DNA of 12,305 nt from Bacteroidetes bacterium QS_8_64_10 (GCA_003022505.1 PXTQ01000078.1:1-12305); one strand, 5' to 3'. Shown: positions 5,823-12,305, counted from the stretch's first letter. Notes: generated by a model not told the origin, from the letters alone. Translations and numbers: made by a program.

Positions 5823-7271
5823 ATGCTAAGCCGCGTCTGGAGCAGCACCACGGTGGGCGTTGAGGCCCTGCCGGTCGAGATTGAAACACACATTGAGGGC
5901 GGGATGCCCAAATACACCGTCGTGGGCCTGCCGCAGGGCGCGGTGCGGGAGAGCCGCGACCGCATCTGGGCGGCACTCGAAAACCGGGGGCTGCCAAGAC
6001 CGCGCGGGCGCATCACCGTCAACATGGCCCCGGCGGACCTGACCAAAGAGAAGGCCGCCTTCGACCTTCCCATTGCGCTCGGCCTGATGGCGGCGCGCGA
6101 CGAGAACCTGGACCGCGAGCGCCTGAGCGGCACCTTCGTGACGGGCGAGTTGGCCCTCGACGGCGCGGTGCGCTCCGTAAACGGCGTGCTGCCGATGGCA
6201 ATGCGCGCCCGCGAGGAAGGCTACAAGGCCGTGGTCGTGCCCGACGAGAACGCGCCCGAAGCGGCAGTGGTCGACGGTCTGGACGTGTATCCGGTCTCCA
6301 CCATCGAGGAGGCACACGGCCTGTTTGCGGGCAACGGACCCGCGCCGTACGAGCGCGCTTCCCGAAACGGCGCGCCGGGTGAAGAGCAAACCATCCGCGA
6401 CTTCAGCGACGTGCGCGGGCAGAAAAACGTTAAGCGCGCCCTGGAGGTGGCCGCCGCCGGCGGGCACAACGCGCTCATGGTAGGGCCGCCCGGCGCGGGT
6501 AAGACGATGCTCGCGCGCCGCCTGCCGGGCGTATTGCCGCCCCTCTCGCACGCCGAGGCGCTGGAGACGACCAAGATCCATTCCGTCGGCGGCAAGCTCA
6601 GCAGCGACGGCCTCGTGACGCGCAGGCCGTTCCGAAGTCCCCACCACACAATCTCAGATGTAGGATTGTGTGGCGGCGGCACGAAGCCGATGCCCGGCGA
6701 AATCTCGATGGCGCACAACGGCGTGCTGTTTTTGGATGAGCTGCCGGAGTTCAAACGCAGCGTCCTGGAGGTCATGCGCCAGCCCATCGAAGAGGGGCGC
6801 ATTACCATTAGCCGCGCGAGCTACACGGCGGACTATCCGGCGCGCTTTATGCTGGTGGCCTCCATGAATCCGTGCCCGTGCGGTCATTTGAACGACCCGA
6901 AGCGCGAGTGCGTCTGCTCCCCGGCGCAGGTGCAGCGCTACCTCTCGCGCATCAGCGGGCCGCTCCTGGACCGCATCGACCTGCACGTCGAGGTGACGCC
7001 CGTGCCGTTCGACGAGCTGAGCCGCGAGCGCGGTGGCGAGCCGTCGGCCAAGGTGCGCGAGCGCGTCGTCGCGGCGCGGCGCCTGCAGGGCGAGCGCTTT
7101 GCGGAGGAGCGCGGCGTGCACGGCAACGCGCAGATGACCACGCGCCAGGTGCAAACGCACTGCGACCTTGACAAAGCGGGGCGGCAGCTCCTCAAGAAAG
7201 CGATTCAGCGGCTGGGCCTCTCCGCCCGCGCCTACGACCGCACGCTGGACCGCGAAAGCTGGGGGCGCTGA
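5823..7271 (+). CDS. comM: YifB/ComM-family Mg chelatase-like AAA+ ATPase, C-terminal segment missing
   Basis: The product has 482 residues. Residues 1-165 form the LonB-protease-like N-terminal domain typical of YifB/ComM. The AAA+ core has Walker A Gly-Pro-Pro-Gly-Ala-Gly-Lys-Thr (221-228), the family motif Arg-Ser-Pro-His-His-Thr-Ile-Ser (271-278), and Walker B Val-Leu-Phe-Leu-Asp-Glu-Leu (301-307). A cysteine group Cys351/353/363/365 and Leu-Leu-Asp-Arg-Ile-Asp-Leu (381-387) follow. ComM is a branch-migration helicase that helps integrate incoming DNA in natural transformation. The end is odd: relatives have Ala-Tyr-Asp-Arg, about 29 residues of helix, then Tyr-Arg-x-Leu-Asp-Arg-x-Trp-Gly. 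Here Ala-Tyr-Asp-Arg (470-473) runs straight into Thr-Leu-Asp-Arg-Glu-Ser-Trp-Gly. The usual length is about 510. The gene appears to stand alone, with a GGAG site five bases before ATG. Confidence 0.92.
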   Translation: MLSRVWSSTTVGVEALPVEIETHIEGGMPKYTVVGLPQGAVRESRDRIWAALENRGLPRPRGRITVNMAPADLTKEKAAFDLPIALGLMAARDENLDRERLSGTFVTGELALDGAVRSVNGVLPMAMRAREEGYKAVVVPDENAPEAAVVDGLDVYPVSTIEEAHGLFAGNGPAPYERASRNGAPGEEQTIRDFSDVRGQKNVKRALEVAAAGGHNALMVGPPGAGKTMLARRLPGVLPPLSHAEALETTKIHSVGGKLSSDGLVTRRPFRSPHHTISDVGLCGGGTKPMPGEISMAHNGVLFLDELPEFKRSVLEVMRQPIEEGRITISRASYTADYPARFMLVASMNPCPCGHLNDPKRECVCSPAQVQRYLSRISGPLLDRIDLHVEVTPVPFDELSRERGGEPSAKVRERVVAARRLQGERFAEERGVHGNAQMTTRQVQTHCDLDKAGRQLLKKAIQRLGLSARAYDRTLDRESWGR

Positions 7272-7341
7272 TTCGTGCGACTTCAACGAGTTAGCTGGAT
7301 GTCCGTAAGTCGCAGCCAATCATACCGATTAAAAATGTCAA

Positions 7342-7354
7342 TGTCACGGTGACA
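7342..7354. promoter_or_regulatory. Operator-like palindrome TGTCAC-G-GTGACA
   Basis: A perfect 6+1+6 palindrome sits about 70 bases after the comM stop and about 490 before the T9SS genes. The shape suits a dimeric regulator, but no regulator gene is nearby and no function can be assigned. Confidence 0.25.
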
Positions 7355-7409
7355 GCGATGGTAAAAGCATTGCGACATCAAGTAAGCAAAACGGTATCAG
7401 GAGAAGCTT

Positions 7410-7556
7410 GTGAACGATTTGCACGTATATGCAATTGTTGCACGAGGAAATGAAGCGCCGGATCGCCGCGCATTGCATCTTATGAAATTCGGGGCGTGCT
7501 TTTTCTTTGACACAGTACGTATCTGTTTCGACCCATTTCAGCTCCCGTTGGAATAG
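7410..7556 (+). CDS. Possible 48-residue small protein (GTG start)
   Basis: GTG 7410 lies seven bases after AGGAG (7399-7403) and opens a 48-codon frame ending in TAG 7554-7556. The product has a hydrophobic start (His-Val-Tyr-Ala-Ile-Val-Ala) and a central Phe-Gly-Ala-Cys-Phe-Phe-Phe stretch, without a membrane helix or known motif. Only the ribosome binding site supports it. It may be chance in a regulatory spacer. Confidence 0.2.
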   Translation: MNDLHVYAIVARGNEAPDRRALHLMKFGACFFFDTVRICFDPFQLPLE

Positions 7557-7843
7557 AGATACGGAACTTACACGTAACCAGAATTTTGCAGTAAAGGGAA
7601 ATCAGGAGGTTTGATCCTGCAACTTCGTTCTTACGTTACACATCTTTCCATTTCCCAGCGCGTGCTGCTTGCTTTTTACCGCTTGGGGGCAGTGATGGCT
7701 TCTCGCTTCAAAACCAGTACGTGCCGGGAAGATATCAGTCCGTGTGCCGCTGACACCGAGTGGCTTCGGCCCATTTAGCAACTGAGTGAAAGGGATCAAC
7801 AATCAGTTGGTGAGATATTTGCAGGTCCCTTTGGTGGTATAGA

Positions 7844-8539
7844 ATGGATGATAAGAGTTCACCCGGTTCGTTTTTGCCTTTGCCTACAAAAACGCTTTTA
7901 TTTCGTATTAAGGAGTATGCGCAATGCCTTTGTGGATGTCTTTTATTCACTGTAGCAATTGCCGTGCTGACGACGGGTCGCGCTCGAGCGCAGAATTCAG
8001 CGGGCCGACCTCTCGTTGACGCCGTTACGGTTGGAGCGGGAATTAACTTTTATCAAGGCGATCTCGACCAGAACGTCAACAATAACCCGATCAAGTTTCT
8101 GGGTCTCACCAACTTGAACCTTACGGTAAAAGGAGAGCGCCGCTTCAGGGAATTCGGTGCAGGGGTTATGCTGACTTACGATCGGTTTACGGGGAAATCT
8201 TCCAACATTGATTTTGCAAACAACGCTGTGGGGCTGAATCTTACGGCCAGTTATGACCTCCCGGTTTTACCCTCTGACTTAGTGCGCGTGTTTGTGGGGG
8301 GAGGACCCATGTTGCTCGTTCCGAACTACTATCGATTCTCCGAAAGTTCATTGCGAGAAAATGACAAGAGGGGAACGCGCTTTGTAGGGGCGGTCATGGT
8401 CGGGCTTATTATCCAAAACCGCATTCATATTGGTTTTCGGACTACGTCGACCGACTATCTGGATGGCTCGGCGGATGCGGGTAGCAGCAACGATTATCTT
8501 TCATTTGTCAACCTGGGATATCGTTTTACGCTGCCTTAG
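7844..8539 (+). CDS. Small outer-membrane beta-barrel protein in the PorP position of the T9SS operon
   Basis: The product has 231 residues. A long n-region (1-27) precedes a hydrophobic core (about 32-43) and Ala-Arg-Ala49 before Gln50, a type I signal site. The mature 182 residues show alternating amphipathic strands, a Gly-x-x-x-Phe-Tyr-Gln-Gly-Asp-Leu motif (66-74) like that of Bacteroidota barrel proteins with Tyr-x-Gly-Asp-Leu, and a terminal Asn-Leu-Gly-Tyr-Arg-Phe-Thr-Leu-Pro, suiting a BAM signal with penultimate aromatics. It is too short for a typical PorP/SprF protein (about 300 residues). It sits 47 bases upstream of gldK, where porP lies in Porphyromonas. A GGTGG sequence (7832-7836) precedes the ATG. 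The extended n-region leaves the start uncertain; AAGGAG at 7909-7914 lies inside the frame but leads to no in-frame ATG. Confidence 0.7.
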   Translation: MDDKSSPGSFLPLPTKTLLFRIKEYAQCLCGCLLFTVAIAVLTTGRARAQNSAGRPLVDAVTVGAGINFYQGDLDQNVNNNPIKFLGLTNLNLTVKGERRFREFGAGVMLTYDRFTGKSSNIDFANNAVGLNLTASYDLPVLPSDLVRVFVGGGPMLLVPNYYRFSESSLRENDKRGTRFVGAVMVGLIIQNRIHIGFRTTSTDYLDGSADAGSSNDYLSFVNLGYRFTLP

Positions 8540-8586
8540 AGCGCGTGGGCGATGTCGCGTTAGAAGTCAAGTTCAAGCATCTGATC

Positions 8587-10218
8587 ATGAAAGCAAGTAA
8601 ATACGTTACATTCATTCTGCTCGCGGCGCTGGGAATGTTCGTGCTCGTGCCGGCAGCTTCAGGCCAAACTCTTTTCGTGGAAGGAAAGACGCCTCTCCTG
8701 AGAAATACCGCTCCGGGACAGGCCGGGAGTATCCAATCTTCGGTGCAGGTGGGGGCGCAACTCTGGTACACAAACCTGTTTCGCCTTCAAGGTAGCGTAA
8801 GCTATCAGCAGGCCCTCTCGGCGGGGGGGGCTTTGCAGGCGCATCCTTTCCGTCTGGATCGGATGAGTCCCTACGGCTTTGTCGAGGTAGAACGGGTTTT
8901 TGCGAACAGGCAGGCCGACGAACGGTCAATCGTATCGTTGGGAGTAGGCCTGGAGTACGAGATGAACAATACCGTTTCAGTGCACGGCGCGCTTGCCCGG
9001 CAGTGGAACCTGTCGCAGGATCTGATGGGCGACACGAATCTGGGATCGAGCGTCGCTCCTCGACTGGGGGTTTCTTTCAATCTGGGTGGTTTTATGGCCG
9101 ACCGGTCCGAGCCGACGAGTGATGAGCCGTTGGTTACAACCGCCAGTGCCGACAGTATCGAGTCGGAAGGCGACGAGAGCGAAGGCGAGACGCCTTCTTT
9201 TGGCAACCCGACCCCTCCGGGCCGGCAAGGTAGTGAGGCAGAACGTGCACCTACCGGTGAAAGAGAACCGCCTGCTCAGCAGCAGGGCGGCGAAGCGGAG
9301 CGCGTCCCCACCGTCGACGGCGGCGGACCTCCGGCCCGGCAGGGCGGCGAAGCGGATCCCGCGCCTGCTGCTCCCAACGACGGTGACGCTAACGCGCCTC
9401 TCGACGAGAAAGATGAGATGGTGCGCATTCCCGACGGTACGTTCCTCATGGGATTGACGGACGAAAATCCGCTTCAGTTGCAGCAAGCTGGGCGCAAGCG
9501 TATTACTGTCAGTTCGTTCTACATGGAAAAATACGAAGTGTCAAATGCCGAGTACCGGGCGTTTCTCGATGAGCTGTCCTCCTCGGAACGCCAAGACATG
9601 CTGCCGGACTCCACAGTCTGGGAAGAAACGGGCAGCCGTTCCAACTGGCAAGAATACTTCCGAGGATCGGCTTACAGCGACTACCCGGTGATCGGTGTCA
9701 CCCACGAGCAGGCGCGGAGCTATTGCGAGGCGCAGGACAAGCGCTTGCCTACGGAAGCGGAATGGGAGTACGCCGCACGCGCCGGTCGCGTGGGGGGTAT
9801 CTACCCGTGGCCGGGCTTTGAGCCGCGCAACGAAGAGGGTAAATACCTGGCGAACTACAATCCGGGGCGCGGCGGCTACGCGGCGGATGGGTACGCTTTC
9901 ACGGCTCCCGTGGACGCTTTCCCACCCAACGCCTGGGGGCTTTATAACGTGAGTGGCAACGTGGCGGAATGGGTGCGAGACGCCTTCACGCCCTCGTATT
10001 CCAACCTCTCGGACTTCAACCCACTCTACGAAAGCTCCGAAGAGACGCGCCGGGTCGTTCGCGGCGGCTCCTGGGCTTCGGATGCGTTCTACATCGGCGT
10101 CGGCGTGCGCGAGGCCCAGGAGATGACGGAGGCTTCTCCGTACATTGGGATTCGTTGCGCCATGAGCGTTGCGAACGCTAATCAAAACGCTCAGCCGGAT
10201 ACGACAAACGGCAACTAA
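8587..10218 (+). CDS. gldK: GldK/PorK-like T9SS ring protein with N-terminal barrel-like domain and FGE-sulfatase domain
   Basis: The product has 543 residues from ATG 8587; GTG 8545 would add 14 residues before the signal peptide and is less likely. Residues 1-26 are a signal peptide ending Ala-Ala-Ser-Gly before Gln27, with no lipobox cysteine. Residues 28-168 contain alternating strands ending in Pro-Arg-Leu-Gly-Val-Ser-Phe-Asn-Leu-Gly-Gly-Phe, an outer-membrane-barrel pattern. Residues 170-275 are an acidic Pro/Gly-rich linker with three 19-residue repeats. Residues 276-528 are an FGE-sulfatase domain with GldK hallmarks: Asp-Ser-Thr-Val-Trp (341-345), Asp-Tyr-Pro-Val-Ile-Gly-Val (365-371), Arg-Leu-Pro-Thr-Glu-Ala-Glu-Trp-Glu-Tyr (386-395), Ser-Gly-Asn-Val-Ala-Glu-Trp (456-462) and Arg-Gly-Gly-Ser-Trp (492-496). 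The two catalytic cysteines of true formylglycine-generating enzymes are absent, as expected for a structural GldK. GldK normally forms outer-membrane rings with GldN. Confidence 0.85.
   Translation: MKASKYVTFILLAALGMFVLVPAASGQTLFVEGKTPLLRNTAPGQAGSIQSSVQVGAQLWYTNLFRLQGSVSYQQALSAGGALQAHPFRLDRMSPYGFVEVERVFANRQADERSIVSLGVGLEYEMNNTVSVHGALARQWNLSQDLMGDTNLGSSVAPRLGVSFNLGGFMADRSEPTSDEPLVTTASADSIESEGDESEGETPSFGNPTPPGRQGSEAERAPTGEREPPAQQQGGEAERVPTVDGGGPPARQGGEADPAPAAPNDGDANAPLDEKDEMVRIPDGTFLMGLTDENPLQLQQAGRKRITVSSFYMEKYEVSNAEYRAFLDELSSSERQDMLPDSTVWEETGSRSNWQEYFRGSAYSDYPVIGVTHEQARSYCEAQDKRLPTEAEWEYAARAGRVGGIYPWPGFEPRNEEGKYLANYNPGRGGYAADGYAFTAPVDAFPPNAWGLYNVSGNVAEWVRDAFTPSYSNLSDFNPLYESSEETRRVVRGGSWASDAFYIGVGVREAQEMTEASPYIGIRCAMSVANANQNAQPDTTNGN
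9226..9396 (+). repeat. Three 57-base (19-residue) imperfect tandem repeats in the GldK linker
   Basis: Equivalent positions occur at 9226, 9283 and 9340, an exact 57-base period. Units two and three share the 17-mer CAGGGCGGCGAAGCGGA (9283-9299 and 9340-9356). Protein units centre on Gln-Gly-Gly-Glu-Ala followed by Pro-rich sequence. Confidence 0.7.
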
Positions 10219-10262
10219 TTCACTTCATTTGCTTTTCTTCCAACCAGATTGGATAAGTAGCT

Positions 10263-11216
10263 ATGGCTAAGACTGACAGCACACCAACCATGTCTCGTGT
10301 CACGCATGTGCTGGGCTTCTTTATCGGCATTTGCGGCGCACTGGCGATCCTCGGCGTGTTCTTCAAAATCACCGGCGGTTCCTTGTTTGGGATTGGGTAT
10401 GAGGTGTTCATGAAGGCCGGGTTTATGGGGGAGGCCGGAGCCTTCCTGATCATGGGAGCGCTCGAGCTTATCAGCGCCTTCCTTGTCAAAGGGGACGACG
10501 ATAGTCGCGCAGACGATGAGAACGAGGCCGTTTCCGTCAGCAACGAGCCGGCGGCGGCGCAGCTGCGGCAGATGATGGATGAGAAAGCCAGCGAGCAACT
10601 CGATGAACTGATGACGGCGCTCGGCGAGGAGGTCAAGGCGTTTGGCCGCGAGATGCGCTCCATGCGTGAGGAGATGAGAAACGTGCGTTCTGCTGCGGAG
10701 ACCATGAAGACGGAGATGGAGGCCGCCGGCGGCGGGCAACTTACCGAGGAAACGGAAAAACTGGCGGGCAACGTGCAGCGGCTCAGCTGGCAGCTCGGCG
10801 AGGCGGGCAACGACATGGAGCAGGTGCAGGCCGTCGTGCAGAACCTGCGCGCGGCGCTCGGCAAGACGCAGGCTGGTGAGCTTGAGCACGATGCCGAACG
10901 GCTCGGAACGGGCATGAAGCAACTCAGCGACGAGGTGCACGAGATGAGCGGAGAGATGGAGCCGGCCCGAAGCGCCGTCCAGGCCATGCGCGCCGAGCTG
11001 GAGCGCGTTACCGACGGCAACCTGGCCGACAACGCCGAGGCGCTCGGCAGCGAGATGCGCGGCGCGGGGGAGTCCGTGGAAGCGGCTCGCAAAGACCTCG
11101 ACCGCATGGCGGCTCGCTTCCGGAAGTTCAACGATCCCGGCTCTGATCCCAGCTCCTCGGCGCATTCCAACGGTCAGGCCGAGCATAAGCACGAGCAACG
11201 CTCGCGGAAGCAATGA
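10263..11216 (+). CDS. gldL: GldL/PorL-like T9SS motor subunit with extended repetitive coiled-coil tail
   Basis: The product has 317 residues; Flavobacterium GldL has about 215. Two membrane helices lie at about 13-35 and 53-75. Phe-Phe-Lys35-Ile closes helix one and Gly-Glu57-Ala lies in helix two. The 22-residue spacing equals that of Lys27 and Glu49 in Flavobacterium johnsoniae GldL, residues implicated in proton-motive-force use; Glu68 is near the position of its Glu59. Residues 76-120 are an acidic linker. Residues 124-264 are three 47-residue helical repeats, with a partial fourth from 265. The last 27 residues are disordered, Ser/His/Lys-rich. GldL with GldM forms the inner-membrane motor that powers T9SS and gliding. 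The gene starts 44 bases after gldK, so co-transcription is likely. A partial GGATAAG precedes the ATG. Confidence 0.88.
   Translation: MAKTDSTPTMSRVTHVLGFFIGICGALAILGVFFKITGGSLFGIGYEVFMKAGFMGEAGAFLIMGALELISAFLVKGDDDSRADDENEAVSVSNEPAAAQLRQMMDEKASEQLDELMTALGEEVKAFGREMRSMREEMRNVRSAAETMKTEMEAAGGGQLTEETEKLAGNVQRLSWQLGEAGNDMEQVQAVVQNLRAALGKTQAGELEHDAERLGTGMKQLSDEVHEMSGEMEPARSAVQAMRAELERVTDGNLADNAEALGSEMRGAGESVEAARKDLDRMAARFRKFNDPGSDPSSSAHSNGQAEHKHEQRSRKQ
10632..11114 (+). repeat. 47-residue (141-base) protein repeats within gldL
   Basis: Units begin at residues 124, 171, 218 and a partial one at 265 (bases 10632, 10773, 10914, 11055). Anchors recur exactly 47 residues apart: Leu160/207/254 in Gly-x-Leu, and Met138/185/232 followed by Leu279. 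Each unit ends in a Glu-x-Leu-Gly-like motif. Confidence 0.75.
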
Positions 11217-11432
11217 CACGTTTTACTGATGCTAACAAGAACTACCAGAATATCCAGGCAATCGTCCCCGATGCCGCCTACAGGTGAACGAAGATGGGGT
11301 GGTAAGAAGAAAAGAACAGGTTCACAAAGCCAGACTCCTCATCGTCTCCTCTTCCGATCTTCTTCCCGCCGAGCCGGGCGCTTAAATCTGTAGATCTTTT
11401 CGTACACACCATAATCTCTCTCTGATGCTGTT
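11217..11432. other. 216-base spacer between gldL and gldM
   Basis: No gene is seen. The spacer is unusually long for this operon, where other gaps are 44-47 bases. It has a pyrimidine-rich stretch (about 11333-11366) with TC at roughly 8-base steps, including the 12-mer CTCTTCCGATCT (11349-11360). The 14-mer CGCCGAGCCGGGCG (11367-11380) recurs at 12277-12290 inside gldM. No clear promoter or terminator was found. Confidence 0.4.
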
Positions 11433-12305
11433 ATGATGGATCGCATCAAGGATCTGCGCTATCAGATCATGCTGGCTCTGTATATGCCGATCCTGCTTTA
11501 TGCTTTCAGCACCTTCGACGTGAGCGAGGAGTCGTACGCCGTGCAGAGCGTCGATCCCGTCGTCACGGGGCAGCAAACGGTGGTGCTGGGCCAGCCTTTC
11601 CAGGCGAAGGCGTTCTTGAGCGTCGGGCGTGAGCCTTTCAGATGCAGACGAATGAGCTTTTGTCGGAAGGGGAGGACGAGAAGACCGTTTCGTACGACGG
11701 CACCTTCCGTTTTCAGCAGGTCGACGGGGAGGTCTCGCGCATTCCGGTGAATGGGCAGTTTCGGGTGCGACGCCCGGAGATCGTGGCGACCAGCGAAAAC
11801 GCGCAGTCGCTCTACCGGCGCTGCTTGAACCGCCTCCGGATCCGCGTGCCGGGCCTCGAAAACCGCACGTTGCGTCTGGAGTACGGCGGCCAATCGACCG
11901 AGGGGCAAACCATTGCGCTTAGTCCCGGCGGTAAGCAAAGCACGGTGGACGTATACCTCGCCGATTCTACCCAGAGCGACGACGTGTACCTCGGCCAGAA
12001 GCAGTTCTCCGTCATCAGCCCGCCGCGTCCGGACATTAACGTCCGGAACGCGGGGCGCGACATCCAGAACGGCGACAACCTTCCGAAGCGGCGTGCGAGC
12101 TTAAATTTCAGTTTTGAGCCGGACGAGGAGTTTCGCAGTCGCTTCCCGCAGGACGCCCGCTACCGCGCAAGCCGGGCGACGGTTTTCTTGCGTCAGGGCC
12201 TCGCGGCCAGCGAAAAGCTGGGCACCTTTGATCTTTCGAGTAACGGTAGGCTCGTTCTCACACGTCAACTCCGCAACGCCGAGCCGGGCGACCAGATCAC
12301 CGTTC
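11433..12305 (+). CDS. gldM: GldM/PorM-like T9SS motor subunit, short N-terminal region, frameshifted, partial at window end
   Basis: Two overlapping frames make one protein. Frame one from ATG 11433 gives a short cytoplasmic start, a single membrane helix (residues about 9-28), then Tyr-Ala-Val-Gln-Ser-Val-Asp-Pro and Val-Val-Leu-Gly-Gln-Pro-Phe-Gln-Ala-Lys, like the segment late in GldM domain 1. At about 11639 the frame must shift: one extra C would restore Pro-Phe-Gln-Met-Gln-Thr. Frame two (ATG 11642) stays open to 12305 with Arg-Arg-Pro-Glu-Ile-Val-Ala-Thr-Ser-Glu and Ser-Leu-Tyr-Arg-Arg-Cys (GldM has Val-Leu-Tyr-Arg). It then has Arg-Pro-Asp-Ile-Asn-Val and, at the edge, Ala-Glu-Pro-Gly-Asp-Gln-Ile-Thr-Val, as in the GldM C-terminal domain. 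About 140 residues of the periplasmic domain-1 helices expected after the membrane helix are missing. GldM spans the periplasm and couples the GldL motor to the GldK/N ring. Confidence 0.72.

Larger units (their letters stand above)
7272..7843. other. 572-base AT-richer spacer without a convincing gene
   Basis: Base composition is visibly lower in GC than the flanking genes. It contains a 13-base palindrome (7342-7354) and one small ORF with a good ribosome binding site (7410-7556). Minus-strand frames covering 7602-7950 show no recognisable domain. The promoter of the T9SS operon should lie here. I could not find a full Bacteroidota-type TTTG/TAnnTTTG pair; GATATTTG at 7814-7821 is the nearest match. 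Confidence 0.5.

Noticed and set aside
7604..7619. AGGAGGTTTGATCCTG, similar to the start of 16S rRNA
   Set aside because: Only about 10 bases match the 16S 5' end, and no rRNA sequence follows.
7602..7802. Minus-strand 66-codon frame in the AT-rich spacer
   Set aside because: No motif, no family resemblance, no supporting ribosome binding site; kept as empty spacer.
9415..10170. A true formylglycine-generating enzyme (sulfatase activator)
   Set aside because: The catalytic cysteine pair is missing, and the motifs and neighbours fit GldK.
1..12305. CRISPR array, tRNA or rRNA genes, insertion sequence or prophage genes
   Set aside because: No regularly spaced identical repeats of CRISPR length, no RNA gene signatures and no transposase or phage domains were seen.

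Overview
The window most likely comes from the Bacteroidota/Rhodothermota side of the tree (Salinibacter or Rhodothermus-like). The sequence is GC-rich and carries a GldK-GldL-GldM type IX secretion (T9SS) core, a LuxC-type acyl-CoA reductase, a flavoprotein-polyferredoxin fusion, and outer-membrane barrel proteins with ARA|Q or ASG|Q signal cleavage sites. All genes I accept run on the + strand. The taxonomic call is inference from gene families; there is no marker RNA here.

Left part (1-4847), redox and metabolism. The window opens inside the 3' end of a TlpA/thioredoxin-fold gene. An exported peroxiredoxin-like protein (344-967) follows, then a divergent LuxC-family acyl-CoA reductase that appears to lack the catalytic cysteine (1043-2137). 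After a 370-base spacer comes a 779-residue membrane protein joining a flavin/NAD(P)-binding reductase to an NapH/CcoG-like polyferredoxin (2508-4847).

Middle (4848-7843), decay and repeats around comM. There is a short beta-helix-like remnant, an N-terminally truncated and frameshifted Uma2 nuclease, a heptamer repeat array, and a very long imperfect hairpin. A ComM/YifB AAA+ ATPase (5823-7271) follows; its C-terminus seems to have lost about 29 residues in frame. The next 572 bases are AT-richer and hold no convincing gene.

Right part (7844-12305), the T9SS operon. The order is small outer-membrane barrel, GldK-like protein, GldL-like protein, GldM-like protein running off the window. This matches porP-porK-porL-porM of Porphyromonas and gldKLM of Flavobacterium. 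GldL and GldM form the proton-driven inner-membrane motor, and GldK forms the outer-membrane-associated ring. Several features are unusual: GldK has no lipobox and carries an N-terminal barrel-like domain on a repeat linker, GldL has a cytoplasmic tail built from exact 47-residue repeats, and GldM appears to lack most of its first periplasmic domain and has a one-base frameshift.

Two patterns cut across the window. First, degenerate short tandem arrays with 7- or 8-base units sit in at least four spacers, one of them folded back as the long hairpin. Second, three apparent frameshifts all look like loss of one base beside an identical base, so base-calling error and real decay must be told apart.
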